A DNA stretch of 64,000 nucleotides, from the NCBI RefSeq assembly GCF_021560015.1, contig NZ_CP073588.1, positions 124,001 to 188,000 on the forward strand, read 5' to 3'. Both the position numbers and the translations under genes were made by a program. The notes below the pieces were generated by a model. The model worked only from the letters and a program-made list of their open reading frames with translations. It had not been told where the DNA came from and made no database searches. Below are positions 27,787 to 39,522 of this stretch, piece after piece; the first letter of the stretch is position 1, and every line of letters starts with the position of its first letter. Source of the stretch: Shewanella vesiculosa. GTDB taxonomy: Bacteria; Pseudomonadota; Gammaproteobacteria; Enterobacterales; Shewanellaceae.

Positions 27787-28935
27787 TTATAGCGCGTTAG
27801 TGAAAATTTGGCAAATTTCTGCGTGTGTAGCCTGTTTTGGATTTGTAAAACCACAAGCATCCTTAAGGGCATTATCTGCTAGGGTAGGAATGTCTTCAGC
27901 TTTAACACCTAATTCAGTTAAATTTGCAGGGATGTTTACTGCTGTAGACAGTTGCTTAATGGCATCGATTGCTGCTTTAGCGCCTTGATCGTCTGACATT
28001 GCTGTGATGTCGATGCCCATTGCTTTGGCTACGTCAGCTAAGCGTGCAGGTACGACTTGAGCGTTATATGTTTGAACATGCGGCAGAAGCAATGCGTTAC
28101 ATACGCCATGTGGTAAATCATAAAAACCACCCAGTTGATGTGCCATCGCATGCACATAACCTAGGCTGGCATTATTAAATGCCATACCCGCGAGAAATTG
28201 GGCATAAGCCATATTTTCACGAGCTTGAATGTCATCGCCGTGTTTTACAGCATTGATTAAGTTAGCTTGAATAAGCTCAATGGCTTTTATTGCACATGCA
28301 TCGGTGATCGGATTGGCAGCAATAGAAACATAGGCTTCAATGGCATGCGTTAATGCATCCATACCTGTGGCTGCTGTTAGTGATGCAGGCTTTTCAAGCA
28401 TCAGTTCAGGATCATTTACAGAAAGTATTGGGGTGGTATTTTTATCGACAATGGCCATTTTAATGTGCCTTGCTTCATCGGTAATAATACAAAAACGGGT
28501 CATTTCACTTGCCGTGCCGGCAGTGGTATTAATGGCCACTAATGGCATTTGTGCCTTAATTGAGACATCTACACCTTCATAATCTTTAATGTTGCCGCCA
28601 TTAGTGGCAACAAGCGCTATGCCTTTAGCGCAATCATGAGGCGAACCACCGCCTAATGAAATAATAAAATCACACTTATGACTTGTTAATAGCTCAAGGC
28701 CAGCGGCAACATTACCTGTAGTAGGGTTGGGTTGAACACCATCAAAAATAACCACTTCAATCCCATTAGCATTGAGCTTTTTAGTCACCTTAGCCACTAA
28801 ACCAATACTCACTAGTGGTTTGTCGGTAACAATTAGTGCTTTGGTAAATCCAAATGCGTTGATGTCTTTAATGGCTTCATCTACGCTACCTTGACCCAGA
28901 ATGTTGACGCTTGGAATAAAAAATTTAGTCGCCAT
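27787..28935 (-). CDS. adhB: Iron-containing alcohol dehydrogenase (type III)
   Basis: A 382-residue enzyme. The NAD-binding part has the [11 protein letters not shown] motif, and the iron site is in [12 protein letters not shown] and [26 protein letters not shown], the family signature. It interconverts alcohols and aldehydes with NAD(H), most like Zymomonas ADH II or E. coli YiaY. AAAGGA precedes the ATG. It is divergent from the 29234 GGDEF-EAL gene across 298 bases with no clear operator. Confidence 0.9.
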   Translation of the reverse strand: MATKFFIPSVNILGQGSVDEAIKDINAFGFTKALIVTDKPLVSIGLVAKVTKKLNANGIEVVIFDGVQPNPTTGNVAAGLELLTSHKCDFIISLGGGSPHDCAKGIALVATNGGNIKDYEGVDVSIKAQMPLVAINTTAGTASEMTRFCIITDEARHIKMAIVDKNTTPILSVNDPELMLEKPASLTAATGMDALTHAIEAYVSIAANPITDACAIKAIELIQANLINAVKHGDDIQARENMAYAQFLAGMAFNNASLGYVHAMAHQLGGFYDLPHGVCNALLLPHVQTYNAQVVPARLADVAKAMGIDITAMSDDQGAKAAIDAIKQLSTAVNIPANLTELGVKAEDIPTLADNALKDACGFTNPKQATHAEICQIFTNAL

Positions 28936-29233
28936 ATTGATTGTCCTTTATATAAGATTTAATGTTCTCTGTGGTAAACGTAGCAATAACACCAACAATA
29001 TTATGTGATCTGAATCTGATTAACGGCGATTAAAAACAATTATTGATCTGATTTTTCTTACTGTTTATATCAAGAGTTGCAGAAAATTTTAGATGAATAT
29101 TATCTTGTTTATATATAGAATGATTCACGGTAAAACATGAAGGGACCATGGTTTTAGATTGTTTTTACATGACTAGATCGAGATAGCTTGGATGCTAATG
29201 TGCTTATTAAGGATAGATAAGGGAAATATATAG

Positions 29234-32200
29234 ATGTTGAATCTAAATGTTTTTTTCTCAATTTTAGAAAATTCAGCGCTACTTCTGGCGCTAGTTTATG
29301 TTTGCTCACTCTCTCCTTTGTATCAACGTAAAGTGGATCCTGCCCTGTGGCCATTTTATATTGGTGCACTTGTCGGTGTTATTGGCATCATTATCATGAT
29401 GTTTCCACTGGTTGAACAACAGCCAATATTGTTTAATGCAAGCTCAGTAGCGATCAGTTTAAGCGGATTATTCTTTGGGGCTATTCCTACTACTATCGCC
29501 ATCATTATTATGGCGCTATACCGCTATTTCTTGGGCGGTGAAGCGGTCGCGGTGGGCATATTTATCTTGATTAGCAGCGCTATGATAGGGCTAATTTGGC
29601 GCCGATTTCGGGTGGATAAATTAGATCAAATTAGCTATGTTGAGTTTTACCTTTTCGGTGTAGCAGTGCATGCGGTATTACTGAATTGGTTATTTTTATT
29701 ACCTTCCGAACAAGCGTTAGCCATTTTCACTCTTATGTCACTGCCTATCATGGCGGTATTACCGTTACTGACGCTGATCATTGGTCATTTTCTTAGCCAA
29801 ATAGTATCCAGTAAAAACGATATACAAGTTAAACTTCAAGACGATTTTCTATTTAAAAATCAATTTGATATTGGCAATATTGGTATTTCCATTAGTACAA
29901 AAAATAAATATTGGCTGCGAGTTAATCCTTATTTATGTCATATGTTTGGTTACAGCGAAAAAGAATTAACATCGCTAACCTGGCAAGCATTAACTCATCC
30001 AGATGATTTGAATAAAGATTTATTACTCTATGAGGAAATGCTTAAAGGCCAACTCAACGAATATGAAATTGATAAACGTTTTATCGCCAAAGATGGTTCG
30101 GTTGTTTATACCCATATGACCATTACATGTCGTCGTCATATTCAAGACGATACTTTTTTGGTGATTGCAGCTTTTCTAGACATCACCGAACGAAAGCAAG
30201 CGGAGCAAGCTTTATTACACAGTAAAGAACAACTCGCTTTGGTACTCGATAGCAGTGAATTAGGCGTCTGGGACTGGGATGTCGTTAGTCATCGTATTAG
30301 CACTAATCGATACAGTGCTGAGATTTTGGGCTGTACCATGGACGAGCTTAATTTGCAGCCAGATCGATGGATAGATGCAATACATGCAAAAGATAAATTT
30401 AAGTTTTTGCGCAGTATTAATGAAATTATAACAGGCCGCAGTATTAGTCAGCGTGTGGAATATCAATTAATTGATTCTCAAGGTGTGTGGCGCTGGATTT
30501 TACAAACCGGCAGCGTTGTTGATGTTGATGCTAAAGGTAAACCTCTGAGAGTGTTTGGCACTCATAGTGATATTACTGATATTAAACAGGTTGAAGATTC
30601 GTTAAGTATTGCCTCATCTGTGTATCAAAACTCCAGTGAAGCCATGAGTGTGTTTACTGCTAATGGCATTATTATTGATTCAAATCCGGCATTTTCTTTT
30701 ATCACAGGATTTACTCAGGAAGATATACAAAATCAGCATTTGAGTATGTTTGAAACAGATCTGCAGCCTAAACACTTTTATCAGCAGTTAACACAGCAGC
30801 TTAGCCAACAGGGGCATTGGCATGGTGAAGTGTGGATGCGGCGTAAAAATGGTGAAAGTTACCTTATCTTGTTAACGATTAATTCAATCGTGAGCAAGAA
30901 GTCGCAGGCAGATCGATTTGTTGCGTTATTTTCTGATGTTACTGAGAAAAAACAAACGGAAGAGTTGATATGGCGCCAGGCTAATTATGATGCACTCACC
31001 GGATTACCTAATCGGAGGATGTTACTAACATTTTTGAATCAAGAGGTTTTATTAAGTGACCGTAAGCATAATCATTTTGCATTGATGTTTTTAGATTTAG
31101 ATTACTTTAAAGAGATTAATGACACATTGGGCCATGATATGGGCGATGTATTGTTGCTTGAAACGGCGGCTCGTCTAAAGCAATGCATTCGAGAGACTGA
31201 TGTTGTTGCTCGTCTTGGTGGCGATGAATTTACCATAGTACTGGCCAATCTGGAAGATACTCATGGTGTCGATCGCGTCGCACAGCAAATACTCAAACAA
31301 CTGTCAAAACCTTATTTATTAGGTGAGCAAACGGCTTATATTAGCGCCAGTATTGGTATCACTCTATTTCCTGACGACGCAAAAACAACGGAAGGATTGT
31401 TAAAGAATGCCGATCAAGCTATGTATTCAGCTAAAAAGCTTGGGCGTAATCGATTTAATTATTTTACCTCGGCAATGCAAGATAGTGCCCAAAAGCGGAT
31501 GCTACTGATCCGGGATCTCAAAGTTGCCATCACTCAACAGCAATTTGAACTGTATTACCAACCCATTGTTGATTTAAGTTGTCAGCAGGTGATCAAAGCT
31601 GAAGCGTTAATTCGTTGGCATCATCCTACCGTGGGCGTTATTCCGCCGGCAGACTTTATCTCTATTGCCGAAGAGACTGGCATGGTAGTCGATATTGGTA
31701 ATTGGGTCTTTTATCAGGCTTGTGAGCAAGCAAAGAAATGGAAGGCACAGTTTGATGCTGACGTTCAAATCAGTATTAATATGTCTTCTGTGCAGTTTAA
31801 AGATGAGTCGACTCAGGTTGAAGACTGGCTCAACTACATGCATTCGCTCGCATTACCGACCAGTAGTATCTGCATTGAAATCATTGAAAGCTTATTGCTT
31901 GAAATTGAACCTAATGTTGAGGCTAAATTATTAGCTTATGCTGATGCTGGTATACAAATCTCGCTTGATGATTTTGGCTCAGGTTATTCATCGTTGGCCT
32001 ATTTAAAAAAATTTAACATTAATTACCTTAAAATTGACAAAGGTTTAGTCAATAGTTTGTCTGCAGAAAGTAATGAAAAGTATTTGTGCGAAGCGATTAT
32101 TGCCATGGCCCATAAGCTTGGCATTGAAGTGATTGCCGAAGGTATTGAAACTGAAAGTCAACGACAGTTAATGGAGCTTGCTGGTTGTGATTATGCCCAA

Positions 32201-32302
32201 GGATATATTTTCTCGCATGCCTTGTGTCGACACGATTTTGAGCAAAAGTATTTAGTTAATAAAGTAACACAACTAAAATTGACTAAGGTCATGTCACGTT
32301 AA
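29234..32302 (+). CDS. Membrane 5TMR-PAS-GGDEF-EAL c-di-GMP protein
   Basis: A 1022-residue protein. The first 195 residues are hydrophobic helices resembling the 5TM-LYT sensor (GLFFGAIPTTIAIIIMALYR, then a GG-containing loop). Three PAS/PAC regions follow (about 205-330, 335-455, 460-580). The GGDEF domain has ARLGGDEF near 660 with an RETD inhibitory site before it. The EAL domain has AEALIRW near 788 and the DDFGSGYSS loop. Both motifs are intact, so it may synthesise and degrade c-di-GMP. It stands alone. Confidence 0.92.
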   Translation: MLNLNVFFSILENSALLLALVYVCSLSPLYQRKVDPALWPFYIGALVGVIGIIIMMFPLVEQQPILFNASSVAISLSGLFFGAIPTTIAIIIMALYRYFLGGEAVAVGIFILISSAMIGLIWRRFRVDKLDQISYVEFYLFGVAVHAVLLNWLFLLPSEQALAIFTLMSLPIMAVLPLLTLIIGHFLSQIVSSKNDIQVKLQDDFLFKNQFDIGNIGISISTKNKYWLRVNPYLCHMFGYSEKELTSLTWQALTHPDDLNKDLLLYEEMLKGQLNEYEIDKRFIAKDGSVVYTHMTITCRRHIQDDTFLVIAAFLDITERKQAEQALLHSKEQLALVLDSSELGVWDWDVVSHRISTNRYSAEILGCTMDELNLQPDRWIDAIHAKDKFKFLRSINEIITGRSISQRVEYQLIDSQGVWRWILQTGSVVDVDAKGKPLRVFGTHSDITDIKQVEDSLSIASSVYQNSSEAMSVFTANGIIIDSNPAFSFITGFTQEDIQNQHLSMFETDLQPKHFYQQLTQQLSQQGHWHGEVWMRRKNGESYLILLTINSIVSKKSQADRFVALFSDVTEKKQTEELIWRQANYDALTGLPNRRMLLTFLNQEVLLSDRKHNHFALMFLDLDYFKEINDTLGHDMGDVLLLETAARLKQCIRETDVVARLGGDEFTIVLANLEDTHGVDRVAQQILKQLSKPYLLGEQTAYISASIGITLFPDDAKTTEGLLKNADQAMYSAKKLGRNRFNYFTSAMQDSAQKRMLLIRDLKVAITQQQFELYYQPIVDLSCQQVIKAEALIRWHHPTVGVIPPADFISIAEETGMVVDIGNWVFYQACEQAKKWKAQFDADVQISINMSSVQFKDESTQVEDWLNYMHSLALPTSSICIEIIESLLLEIEPNVEAKLLAYADAGIQISLDDFGSGYSSLAYLKKFNINYLKIDKGLVNSLSAESNEKYLCEAIIAMAHKLGIEVIAEGIETESQRQLMELAGCDYAQGYIFSHALCRHDFEQKYLVNKVTQLKLTKVMSR

Positions 32303-32437
32303 TGTCATCGCGACACACTCAACACCTGCATCATTCACCGTGATAAATGGTTGCTAACACCATTAATGTAATAGTTAATGGTGTTTAGATTAGTATACAA
32401 TAGCGACCTATTTTTATTTGTTTTTACTGAGTCTGTT

Positions 32438-33709
32438 ATGTCATTTACGTCGCTAGGGTTATCGCCACTATTATTAGATGCGGTGAATCAATCTGGGTAT
32501 CAAACTGCTACTCCTGTCCAACAAGCTGTGATCCCACTAGCGCTAGATGGCCGAGATGTGTTGGCCAGTGCCGAAACCGGTACCGGAAAAACAGCTGCTT
32601 TTGCTTTACCGTTACTCAGCCATTTAATGGCCCAAGATGATGCGGATTTACCATCATCACATCGTTTACGTGCATTAATCATGACACCGACCCGTGAGTT
32701 AGCGATTCAGATTGAACAAAATTTAGTTAAATACAGCCAATTTATTAACCTGATTAGCTTAGCTGTGTATGGCGGCGCGAGTATAAACCCTCAGCGCAAA
32801 GCATTAGAGCAAGGTGTCGACATATTGGTCGCTACCCCAGGGCGTTTGTTTGACATTATTGGTCAACATGAATTGGATTTATCTTTTGTCACTCATTTAG
32901 TGATTGATGAAGCAGACCGTATGCTCGATCTTGGCTTTGTGAAAGATATTGAAAAAGTGAAGCGCTTAATTGCCAGACAACATCAAACCATGATGTTTTC
33001 TGCTACTTTTTCTGAAGAAGTTAAAACCCTAGCAGCTAAAATGCTAAACAATCCTGAATATGTTCATGTTGAAACCCAAACCACAGCGGCTAATGTTGTC
33101 CAGCAGGTGTATCAAGTCGACACCCGTCGTAAAGCCGAGTTGTTATCTGAATTGATTGGCAAGCATAACTGGCAGCAAGTGATGGTGTTTACCAGCCGCA
33201 AAGAAACCGCCGATCATTTATATCGCGAGTTAAGCCTAGACGGTATTAAGTCATCGGTATTTCACGGTGATAAAAGTCAAGGCGCACGCAACCGCGCCCT
33301 AGAAGAGTTTAAAACTGGTCAATTACGCGTGTTAATCGCTACTGACTTGGCTGCTCGAGGACTTGATATTCAAGCGTTACCAAGAGTGATTAACTTTGAA
33401 TTGCCTGAAGAATGTGAAGATTATGTTCATCGTATAGGGCGTACTGGCCGTGCGGGATTAGGCGGTGAAGCGATTTCGCTGGTCAGCCCGCAAGAGCTTG
33501 AGTTACTTGCCGCAATTGAACTGCTTATTGGACAGTCTTTACCGTTACAGGTGCCAGTCGGATATGAAGAAGGGGCGCCACTACCTGCTAGATATCGTGA
33601 TGTGGCGATTGAGAAACCGAAAAAAGTACTTAAGTATAAACGGGGCAAGCCATCGCAAACTGATGCTAAGCCGACTCGTAAAGGTAAATATTCTAAAGCG
33701 AAAAAATGA
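32438..33709 (+). CDS. rhlE: DEAD-box RNA helicase, RhlE type
   Basis: About 423 residues from ATG 32438 (MSFTSLGLSPLL), the usual family start; the frame extends upstream without support. Motifs in order: Q-motif GYQTATPVQQ, AETGTGKT, PTREL, DEAD in VIDEADRML, SAT, and HRIGRTGR. The basic C-terminal tail is KPKKVLKYKRGKPSQ. It unwinds RNA in ribosome assembly or decay. The stop overlaps the cobW-family start (ATGA), so the two are co-translated. Confidence 0.9.
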   Translation: MSFTSLGLSPLLLDAVNQSGYQTATPVQQAVIPLALDGRDVLASAETGTGKTAAFALPLLSHLMAQDDADLPSSHRLRALIMTPTRELAIQIEQNLVKYSQFINLISLAVYGGASINPQRKALEQGVDILVATPGRLFDIIGQHELDLSFVTHLVIDEADRMLDLGFVKDIEKVKRLIARQHQTMMFSATFSEEVKTLAAKMLNNPEYVHVETQTTAANVVQQVYQVDTRRKAELLSELIGKHNWQQVMVFTSRKETADHLYRELSLDGIKSSVFHGDKSQGARNRALEEFKTGQLRVLIATDLAARGLDIQALPRVINFELPEECEDYVHRIGRTGRAGLGGEAISLVSPQELELLAAIELLIGQSLPLQVPVGYEEGAPLPARYRDVAIEKPKKVLKYKRGKPSQTDAKPTRKGKYSKAKK

Positions 33710-34791
33710 TCACTAAACCGATTAATACCAATATCATTACCGGTTTTCTGGGCGTGGGTAAAACTACGCTCATTAGCCAGTTATTAGCGCATAAACCCAA
33801 AGATGAAGTGTGGGCTGTGTTGGTGAATGAGTTTGGCGAAATAGGCATAGATGGTGGATTGTTAAATGCCACTGTCGGTGATAGTCATGCATCTGAATCA
33901 TCAAAAAAAAAGCCTGCTGTGGTGATAAAAGAAGTACCCGGTGGTTGTCTTTGTTGCGTGTCAGGCTTGCCAACACAAGTGGCGATAAATCAGCTTATCC
34001 AGCAAACTAAACCGGATCGATTACTCATAGAACCCACAGGGTTAGGTCATCCAGCCGAAATTGCTAAGTTGTTAACATCTGAATATTATCAGCATGTTAT
34101 TAAGCTACAAACCAGTATCTGCCTAGTGGATGCCCGCAAAGTTGGCGATCCTCGCTATCAAAACCATGATACGTTTACACAGCAATTACAGCTGGCAGAT
34201 GTGCTGCTTGCTAACAAAGCGCAGCATTACACCGCAAACGATCATCTGCAATTGCAGCAATTCCTCAGCAAGTTACACTTACAACACACGCCACTTATCA
34301 CAGTCGCTAATCACTTCACTGATATTGACTTGATCCAGCAGATTTTGGCGCACTTAAATGTCCCGACAAAGTATCGTTGTCCAACAACGGCACAACGCTT
34401 ATTGGGCCGAAAATCGCTTGCAGACAATTGGTTTTCGAGCGAGCCACCACTGAGTGATATTGATGCCGCTGAGGTTTCTGCTAGTGGTTTTATCCACAAA
34501 ACCAATCAAGGTGAGGGCTGCTACAGCAGTGGGTGGATATTCTCCGCGGTGCATTGTTTTCAGTTTGAGCGCTTTATGGTCTGGATTGACACGGTTAAAA
34601 TAGATAATGTGTTGAGGTTAAAAGCGATAGTGATCACTAGCGACGGAGTATTAGGGGTCAATATGGTTGATGGCTCGTTAGCGCTAAATGAGCTTGATGA
34701 TACTCTAGACTCACGGGTAGAAATTATTAGTGATATACCACTTGAGCATGAAAAGTTGCAGCTACAGTTACTGGCGTGTTTATTAAATTAG
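33706..34791 (+). CDS. CobW/COG0523-family GTPase, possible metal chaperone
   Basis: A 361-residue protein with P-loop GFLGVGKTT, the NEFGEIGIDGG switch region, and the CxCC metal-binding motif in GGCLCC. It belongs to the G3E GTPases that insert zinc or other metals into client enzymes; the metal and client are not visible. The C-terminal CobW_C domain is present. It overlaps the helicase by four bases. It ends in a terminator. Confidence 0.9.
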   Translation: MITKPINTNIITGFLGVGKTTLISQLLAHKPKDEVWAVLVNEFGEIGIDGGLLNATVGDSHASESSKKKPAVVIKEVPGGCLCCVSGLPTQVAINQLIQQTKPDRLLIEPTGLGHPAEIAKLLTSEYYQHVIKLQTSICLVDARKVGDPRYQNHDTFTQQLQLADVLLANKAQHYTANDHLQLQQFLSKLHLQHTPLITVANHFTDIDLIQQILAHLNVPTKYRCPTTAQRLLGRKSLADNWFSSEPPLSDIDAAEVSASGFIHKTNQGEGCYSSGWIFSAVHCFQFERFMVWIDTVKIDNVLRLKAIVITSDGVLGVNMVDGSLALNELDDTLDSRVEIISDIPLEHEKLQLQLLACLLN

Positions 34792-34813
34792 CGTTAAGTA
34801 TGGTAACAAAAAT

Positions 34814-34844
34814 TAAGGGCATTGATATGATATCAATGCCCTTA
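34814..34844. terminator. Bidirectional terminator between cobW-family gene and dld
   Basis: AAGGGCATTGATAT/ATATCAATGCCCTT long hairpin between the convergent genes. Confidence 0.85.
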
Positions 34845-34878
34845 TTATTTTCGCTATTTACTCTGATGGCCGGTTAAT

Positions 34879-37683
34879 TTAACGGGTACATTCTTCTAGT
34901 AAATACGCTAAATGGCGGTATGAAATACCACTGTGTTGGGTTAAGCCTACCTCACACATTCTGTTGGCGTAGTAACCTTCTTTAGTTTCAGCAGGAATAA
35001 GCTTTTTAATGTTACGCAATGCGCTGGCATTAATTTCAGGCTTATAAAGCCCTTTCTCACCAGCATAACCACAACAAGTAATGTCTGCTGGTAACACGAC
35101 GTGGTTAGCACACGCATCAGCAATTGCCTGTTGTTTAGGTTCTAATTTCATCTTACGGGCACTACAGCCTTGGTGTAAAGTGACATTAGATTTCTTGGTT
35201 ATGGTCATCTTAGGTAGCATCTCGTCGTGCATAAACTCGACTAAATCGGTTATTTTGACCTTAGGATTACCGGTTAAGGTACGATAAGTACAAGACAAAG
35301 CATCAACAATAATAGGCACCTTGCCATTATCAGACTGTTTACTCAGTGCATCAATCAGTTCATCACGCTTAGCATCGGCGTTTTTAAAATCACCTTTTGA
35401 TTCCCACATCTGACCGCAACATAAATGGCGGGTGTTTTCTGGGATGATCACATTGTAACCAGCCCGTTCGAGCAAAGTGATAACGACCTCAGGTAAGGTG
35501 CGGTTATCAGGATCTTTTGGTGTAGGACCAAAGGTTCTGCCACCGCATGCTGGGAAGTATAAAACTGTTTTCTGACCCGGTTTGTGAGCCGATGGTTTTG
35601 TAACTTTACCGCCTTTAGGGAAGTCAGGGTTCCAATATGGCACTTCTTTGGAAATCAAGCGTCCTGCTTTCATCAAGGAGTTAGTAATGCTATCGCCGGT
35701 TATTTTGTGCACAATGCCTAAAATATCGAAACCTGTACTGATCACTTGGTTTACTGCGCCAAAATGTTTGGCTTGGAAGTCGAGTACTTTTTGCTCTGTG
35801 GTCGTGATGTAGGGGGTACGCAGTTTACGTACTAACTGACCCATACTGTTATCAACTGGGCAGGCAATAGTACATAACTGACATGCTGCACACGTATCAA
35901 CAACATCATATTTAGCACTGGCACGCATTTCGGCTGCGGCTTTTTTATCACCAGATTGCTCTAAACGTTCAATTTCACGTAGTACCGCAATTCGTTGTCG
36001 TGGAGAGAAGTTGAGTGCCGAAGTCGGACATGTTTTCTCGCAAAAACCACACTCAATACATTTGTCGACGAAATCATCAACAATAGGGCAAGGTTTGATG
36101 TTTTTAACATGTACCAAGCTATCATCGTTAAGGATAACTCCTGGATTTAACAGTTTACTTGGGTCGAATATTTGTTTGATTTGCTTCATTAACGTGTAAG
36201 CGTCAGTACCCCATTCCATTTCAACAAACGGGGCTACAGCGCGACCGGTACCATGTTCTGCTTTCATCGAACCGTCGTACTTATTGATCACCATGTCAGC
36301 GACATCTTTCATAAAGCCTTGGAAGCGATTGATGTCATCTTGTGAGGCAAATGTAGGCGTGATAATAAAGTGAAAGTTACCGGCTAAGGCATGGCCATAA
36401 ATTACCCCTTCAGGGTAACCGTGCTTATGGAACAAGGCGGTTAAGTCTGACGCTGCACTGGCTAAATGCTGTAATTCGAATGCTACATCTTCAATAATGA
36501 CGGATGTACCTTTTGGTCTTGCACCACCAATAATAGGGAATAAACCTGAGCGCATAGCCCAATACTGGCCAAATACCACTGGATCATTACTAAATTCTGT
36601 TGGGCGCTCGGTGTCAATATGGGCAATTTTTTGAATAACATCTTCAGTGTATTTCACTAATGTTTGTGGATCATTAGCGCGACACTCAATCAATAAAATA
36701 GCCGAACCCTCAGGTAAATCACTTAACCACTTCGGCATACCGGTTTTACCGGTAACCGACTTAATTGATGCCCAGTCAAGCAATTCTGCTGCGGCAACAC
36801 TATCGCCTTTAATAGGGGGAACCGCTCTGGCGGCATCTTCCATATTAAAAAATACTGCCATGGCAGAAGCCTTAAATTGCGCTTCTTCAACTGTGTGATA
36901 AGTCACTTCATTAACAAACGCGAGTGTACCTTCCGAGCCAACAATTAAGTGATTAATTAAATCGAATGGGTCACTAAAATCTACCAGTGCGTTAATGCTG
37001 TAACCCGTGGTATTTTTAATTGAGAACTTCTTACGGATTCTGGCTGATAAGGTTGGATTGTTCTGTGTGAGCTGTGCTAAATCGGTTAATGCTCTAAGTA
37101 ACATTGAATGCGATTGACTAAATGCCGCTTTAGAATCTGGGCAACCCGTATCGAGTTCAGTTCCATCGGCGAACATTAACTTAGCAGACTTAATTGTTTG
37201 ATAACTGTTTTGAGCCGTACCACAACACATGCCAGATGCGTTGTTTGCTACCATACCCGCAATTTGAGCCGAGGCTAATGTTGCTGGGTCTGGGCCAATT
37301 TTTTTATTGAAGGGTTTTAATGCCATGTTGGCATCAGAACCAATGACTGCTGCACCTAGAGTGATCGATGTTTTATCTTCACTAATGTCTATGTTTCTAA
37401 AACCATCATGACCCAAAATAAGTAAAATGCCTTCACCAATAGCCTGGCCAGACAAACTGGTGCCCGCGGCGCGGAAGGTCACTGGAACATTATGTGCATT
37501 GGCAATATTGAGGGTTATTTTAACTTGTTCTGGAGTATCAGCATGTACCACAATTTCAGGTACAATCCGAAAATAACTGGCATCTGTAGACCAAGCAAAA
37601 CGACGCACTGGATCGTTAGATACGGCCTGGCTTCCCAGTTGTGACGTTAACGTGTCCATCACTACTTGATAATTAATCGTCAT
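34879..37683 (-). CDS. dld: FAD/Fe-S D-lactate dehydrogenase (Dld-II type)
   Basis: A 934-residue membrane-associated enzyme. The N-terminal half is an FAD_binding_4/FAD-oxidase C domain (TFRAAGTSLSGQAIGEG). It is followed by two ferredoxin-like clusters, CIECGFCEKTCP and CAACQLCTIACP, and CCG domains (CCGQMW, CCGYAGE). It matches the respiratory D-lactate dehydrogenase of Shewanella, which passes electrons to quinones. It lies 88 bases downstream of lldP on the same strand. The lldEFG genes for L-lactate, which I recall follow it in S. oneidensis, are absent here. Confidence 0.92.
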   Translation of the reverse strand: MTINYQVVMDTLTSQLGSQAVSNDPVRRFAWSTDASYFRIVPEIVVHADTPEQVKITLNIANAHNVPVTFRAAGTSLSGQAIGEGILLILGHDGFRNIDISEDKTSITLGAAVIGSDANMALKPFNKKIGPDPATLASAQIAGMVANNASGMCCGTAQNSYQTIKSAKLMFADGTELDTGCPDSKAAFSQSHSMLLRALTDLAQLTQNNPTLSARIRKKFSIKNTTGYSINALVDFSDPFDLINHLIVGSEGTLAFVNEVTYHTVEEAQFKASAMAVFFNMEDAARAVPPIKGDSVAAAELLDWASIKSVTGKTGMPKWLSDLPEGSAILLIECRANDPQTLVKYTEDVIQKIAHIDTERPTEFSNDPVVFGQYWAMRSGLFPIIGGARPKGTSVIIEDVAFELQHLASAASDLTALFHKHGYPEGVIYGHALAGNFHFIITPTFASQDDINRFQGFMKDVADMVINKYDGSMKAEHGTGRAVAPFVEMEWGTDAYTLMKQIKQIFDPSKLLNPGVILNDDSLVHVKNIKPCPIVDDFVDKCIECGFCEKTCPTSALNFSPRQRIAVLREIERLEQSGDKKAAAEMRASAKYDVVDTCAACQLCTIACPVDNSMGQLVRKLRTPYITTTEQKVLDFQAKHFGAVNQVISTGFDILGIVHKITGDSITNSLMKAGRLISKEVPYWNPDFPKGGKVTKPSAHKPGQKTVLYFPACGGRTFGPTPKDPDNRTLPEVVITLLERAGYNVIIPENTRHLCCGQMWESKGDFKNADAKRDELIDALSKQSDNGKVPIIVDALSCTYRTLTGNPKVKITDLVEFMHDEMLPKMTITKKSNVTLHQGCSARKMKLEPKQQAIADACANHVVLPADITCCGYAGEKGLYKPEINASALRNIKKLIPAETKEGYYANRMCEVGLTQHSGISYRHLAYLLEECTR

Positions 37684-37771
37684 AATATGCTCTCTTAATA
37701 TTTGAATATACAGCAGGAATAGTGTGCCTGCTGTATTGTTATCGTTAGAATAGAAGCCACTTTACAGTGAA

Positions 37772-39424
37772 TTAAAATCCACCCCACAGAACGGCAATGG
37801 TACCTGCGACTAAGGCATATCCAATTGCGATAGGCATTGTTTTACGAATAATTTCAGATTCACGGCCAGCCATACCCACAACTGTTGCAGCAGCAACAAC
37901 GTTCATGACACACATCATGTTACCCGCATTTGCCCCAATACCTTGAAGTGCGAGTGCGATGGCGTGATTCATACCAATATTGTCGGCAACAGAATACTGT
38001 AGGCCTGAAAACATCATGTTGGAGAAGGTTGCAGAACCAGACAAAAAGGCACCAAAAATACCGACGATAGGCGAAACCCAAGCCCACACTGAGCCCATGC
38101 TATTAGCCAATAAGTCCGCTAAGGCCACAGGCATTGAAGCCAGACCTGCACCATTTTCACCTGAGTTAAGGAATATTTTCACCATAGGTACAGATGCACC
38201 GAGTGAAATAATAGTAGGCAACATCGATTTGCACGATACGGTAATTGATTGCTTCATCGTGGCAGGTTTCATTTTAAATAACATAAAACCGAATAAACAG
38301 ACGACAACAAAGAAAATACCAGGCGCATACAAGGTTGCAAAACCTGCTTTAAGCTCTGTACCTAATAAACCTGTCCAACTGATATTAAAGCCGAGTAACC
38401 AGGTTTTAAATGGAACAACCACGCGAGATAAAACTAACAACGCGGCCATAATGATGTATGGAGACCAAGCGGCAATTTGTGAAAATTTAACCGGTGTTTG
38501 GTTTAGGGCTATTTCTTCATCTGATTTATGATCGTTTTCGCTAAAGTCACACCAAGGTTTTGCCGGCAGTAACCAGCCTTTTCTAGCGACAGGGATAACT
38601 AATGCCATGCCCACAAGAGCACCAATAACGGATGGGAATTCAGGGCCTGCAAAATAGTTAATTAACCATGCTGGTATCGTAAAGGCGAAACCTGCAAATA
38701 TGGCGAATTTCCAAACTTGTAAGCCTTCTTTGATTGATTTATTACGACCAAAAAAGCCAGTTAACACACACACCATCACTAACGGAATTAATGTACCCGT
38801 AAATAAGTCAATGGTGATCATATGTTTAGCGATAAACTGTGCGTAACCTGCAAAAGTGCCGCCATGTTCAGCAATTTGCGTTGCTGCCATGTTAACGCCG
38901 CCTTCAGTTAGACCTTGTTCCATCCCAAATAGAACTGGTAAGCCAATTGCGCCAAATGATACCGATGTTGAATCCGCAATCAAGGCTACTACTGCTGCTG
39001 CAATAGGAGGAATACCGAGTAACACTAGCAGCGGTGCACCGATTGCTGCAGGTGTGCCAAAGCCAGCTGAACCTTCAATAAACGAACCAAACAACCAACA
39101 AATAATAATGACCTGAACACGTGCATCGGCACTAATGTTAGTAAAGCCTGAACGAATAGTGTCCATGGCGCCAGAATATTTAAGGGTATTTAATAAAAAC
39201 ACCGCGCCAAAAATAATGGTTAGCGGTGTTAGTGCAGCAAGAAGACCTTCAACAACCGAAGCGGCAAGAAGTTGTGTATCCATTTGCCATATAAACATTG
39301 CTACAAGGCCTGTAGCAACCATTGATATGGGCATTGCTTTGGACGCTGGTAAGCGCATAAGCACCAAAAATACCATTACGCTAATAATGGGGGTTAAGCT
39401 TGCTAGTATCTGTAATATTGTCAT
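37772..39424 (-). CDS. lldP: Lactate permease
   Basis: A 550-residue protein with 12-14 membrane helices, of the usual LldP size. It has the family motifs [20 protein letters not shown] and [13 protein letters not shown]. It imports D- and L-lactate. GAGG lies before the ATG at 39424. It is the first gene of the lldP-dld unit. A TTGAT-N4-ATCAT box lies about 100 bases upstream, which suggests control by EtrA/FNR or CRP. Confidence 0.93.
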   Translation of the reverse strand: MTILQILASLTPIISVMVFLVLMRLPASKAMPISMVATGLVAMFIWQMDTQLLAASVVEGLLAALTPLTIIFGAVFLLNTLKYSGAMDTIRSGFTNISADARVQVIIICWLFGSFIEGSAGFGTPAAIGAPLLVLLGIPPIAAAVVALIADSTSVSFGAIGLPVLFGMEQGLTEGGVNMAATQIAEHGGTFAGYAQFIAKHMITIDLFTGTLIPLVMVCVLTGFFGRNKSIKEGLQVWKFAIFAGFAFTIPAWLINYFAGPEFPSVIGALVGMALVIPVARKGWLLPAKPWCDFSENDHKSDEEIALNQTPVKFSQIAAWSPYIIMAALLVLSRVVVPFKTWLLGFNISWTGLLGTELKAGFATLYAPGIFFVVVCLFGFMLFKMKPATMKQSITVSCKSMLPTIISLGASVPMVKIFLNSGENGAGLASMPVALADLLANSMGSVWAWVSPIVGIFGAFLSGSATFSNMMFSGLQYSVADNIGMNHAIALALQGIGANAGNMMCVMNVVAAATVVGMAGRESEIIRKTMPIAIGYALVAGTIAVLWGGF

Positions 39425-39522
39425 GCATACCTCGAATCACTATAAGTGGGTATTGAATTGTTATTATTTGTTAGCATTTGGCTAACTAGGGCGTAATAGA
39501 CGTTATTTAAGTGTTAAGGATG

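Noticed and set aside
37980..38531. Long plus-strand ORF of 183 residues
   Set aside because: Fully inside lldP on the other strand; proline- and asparagine-rich composition typical of an antisense frame.
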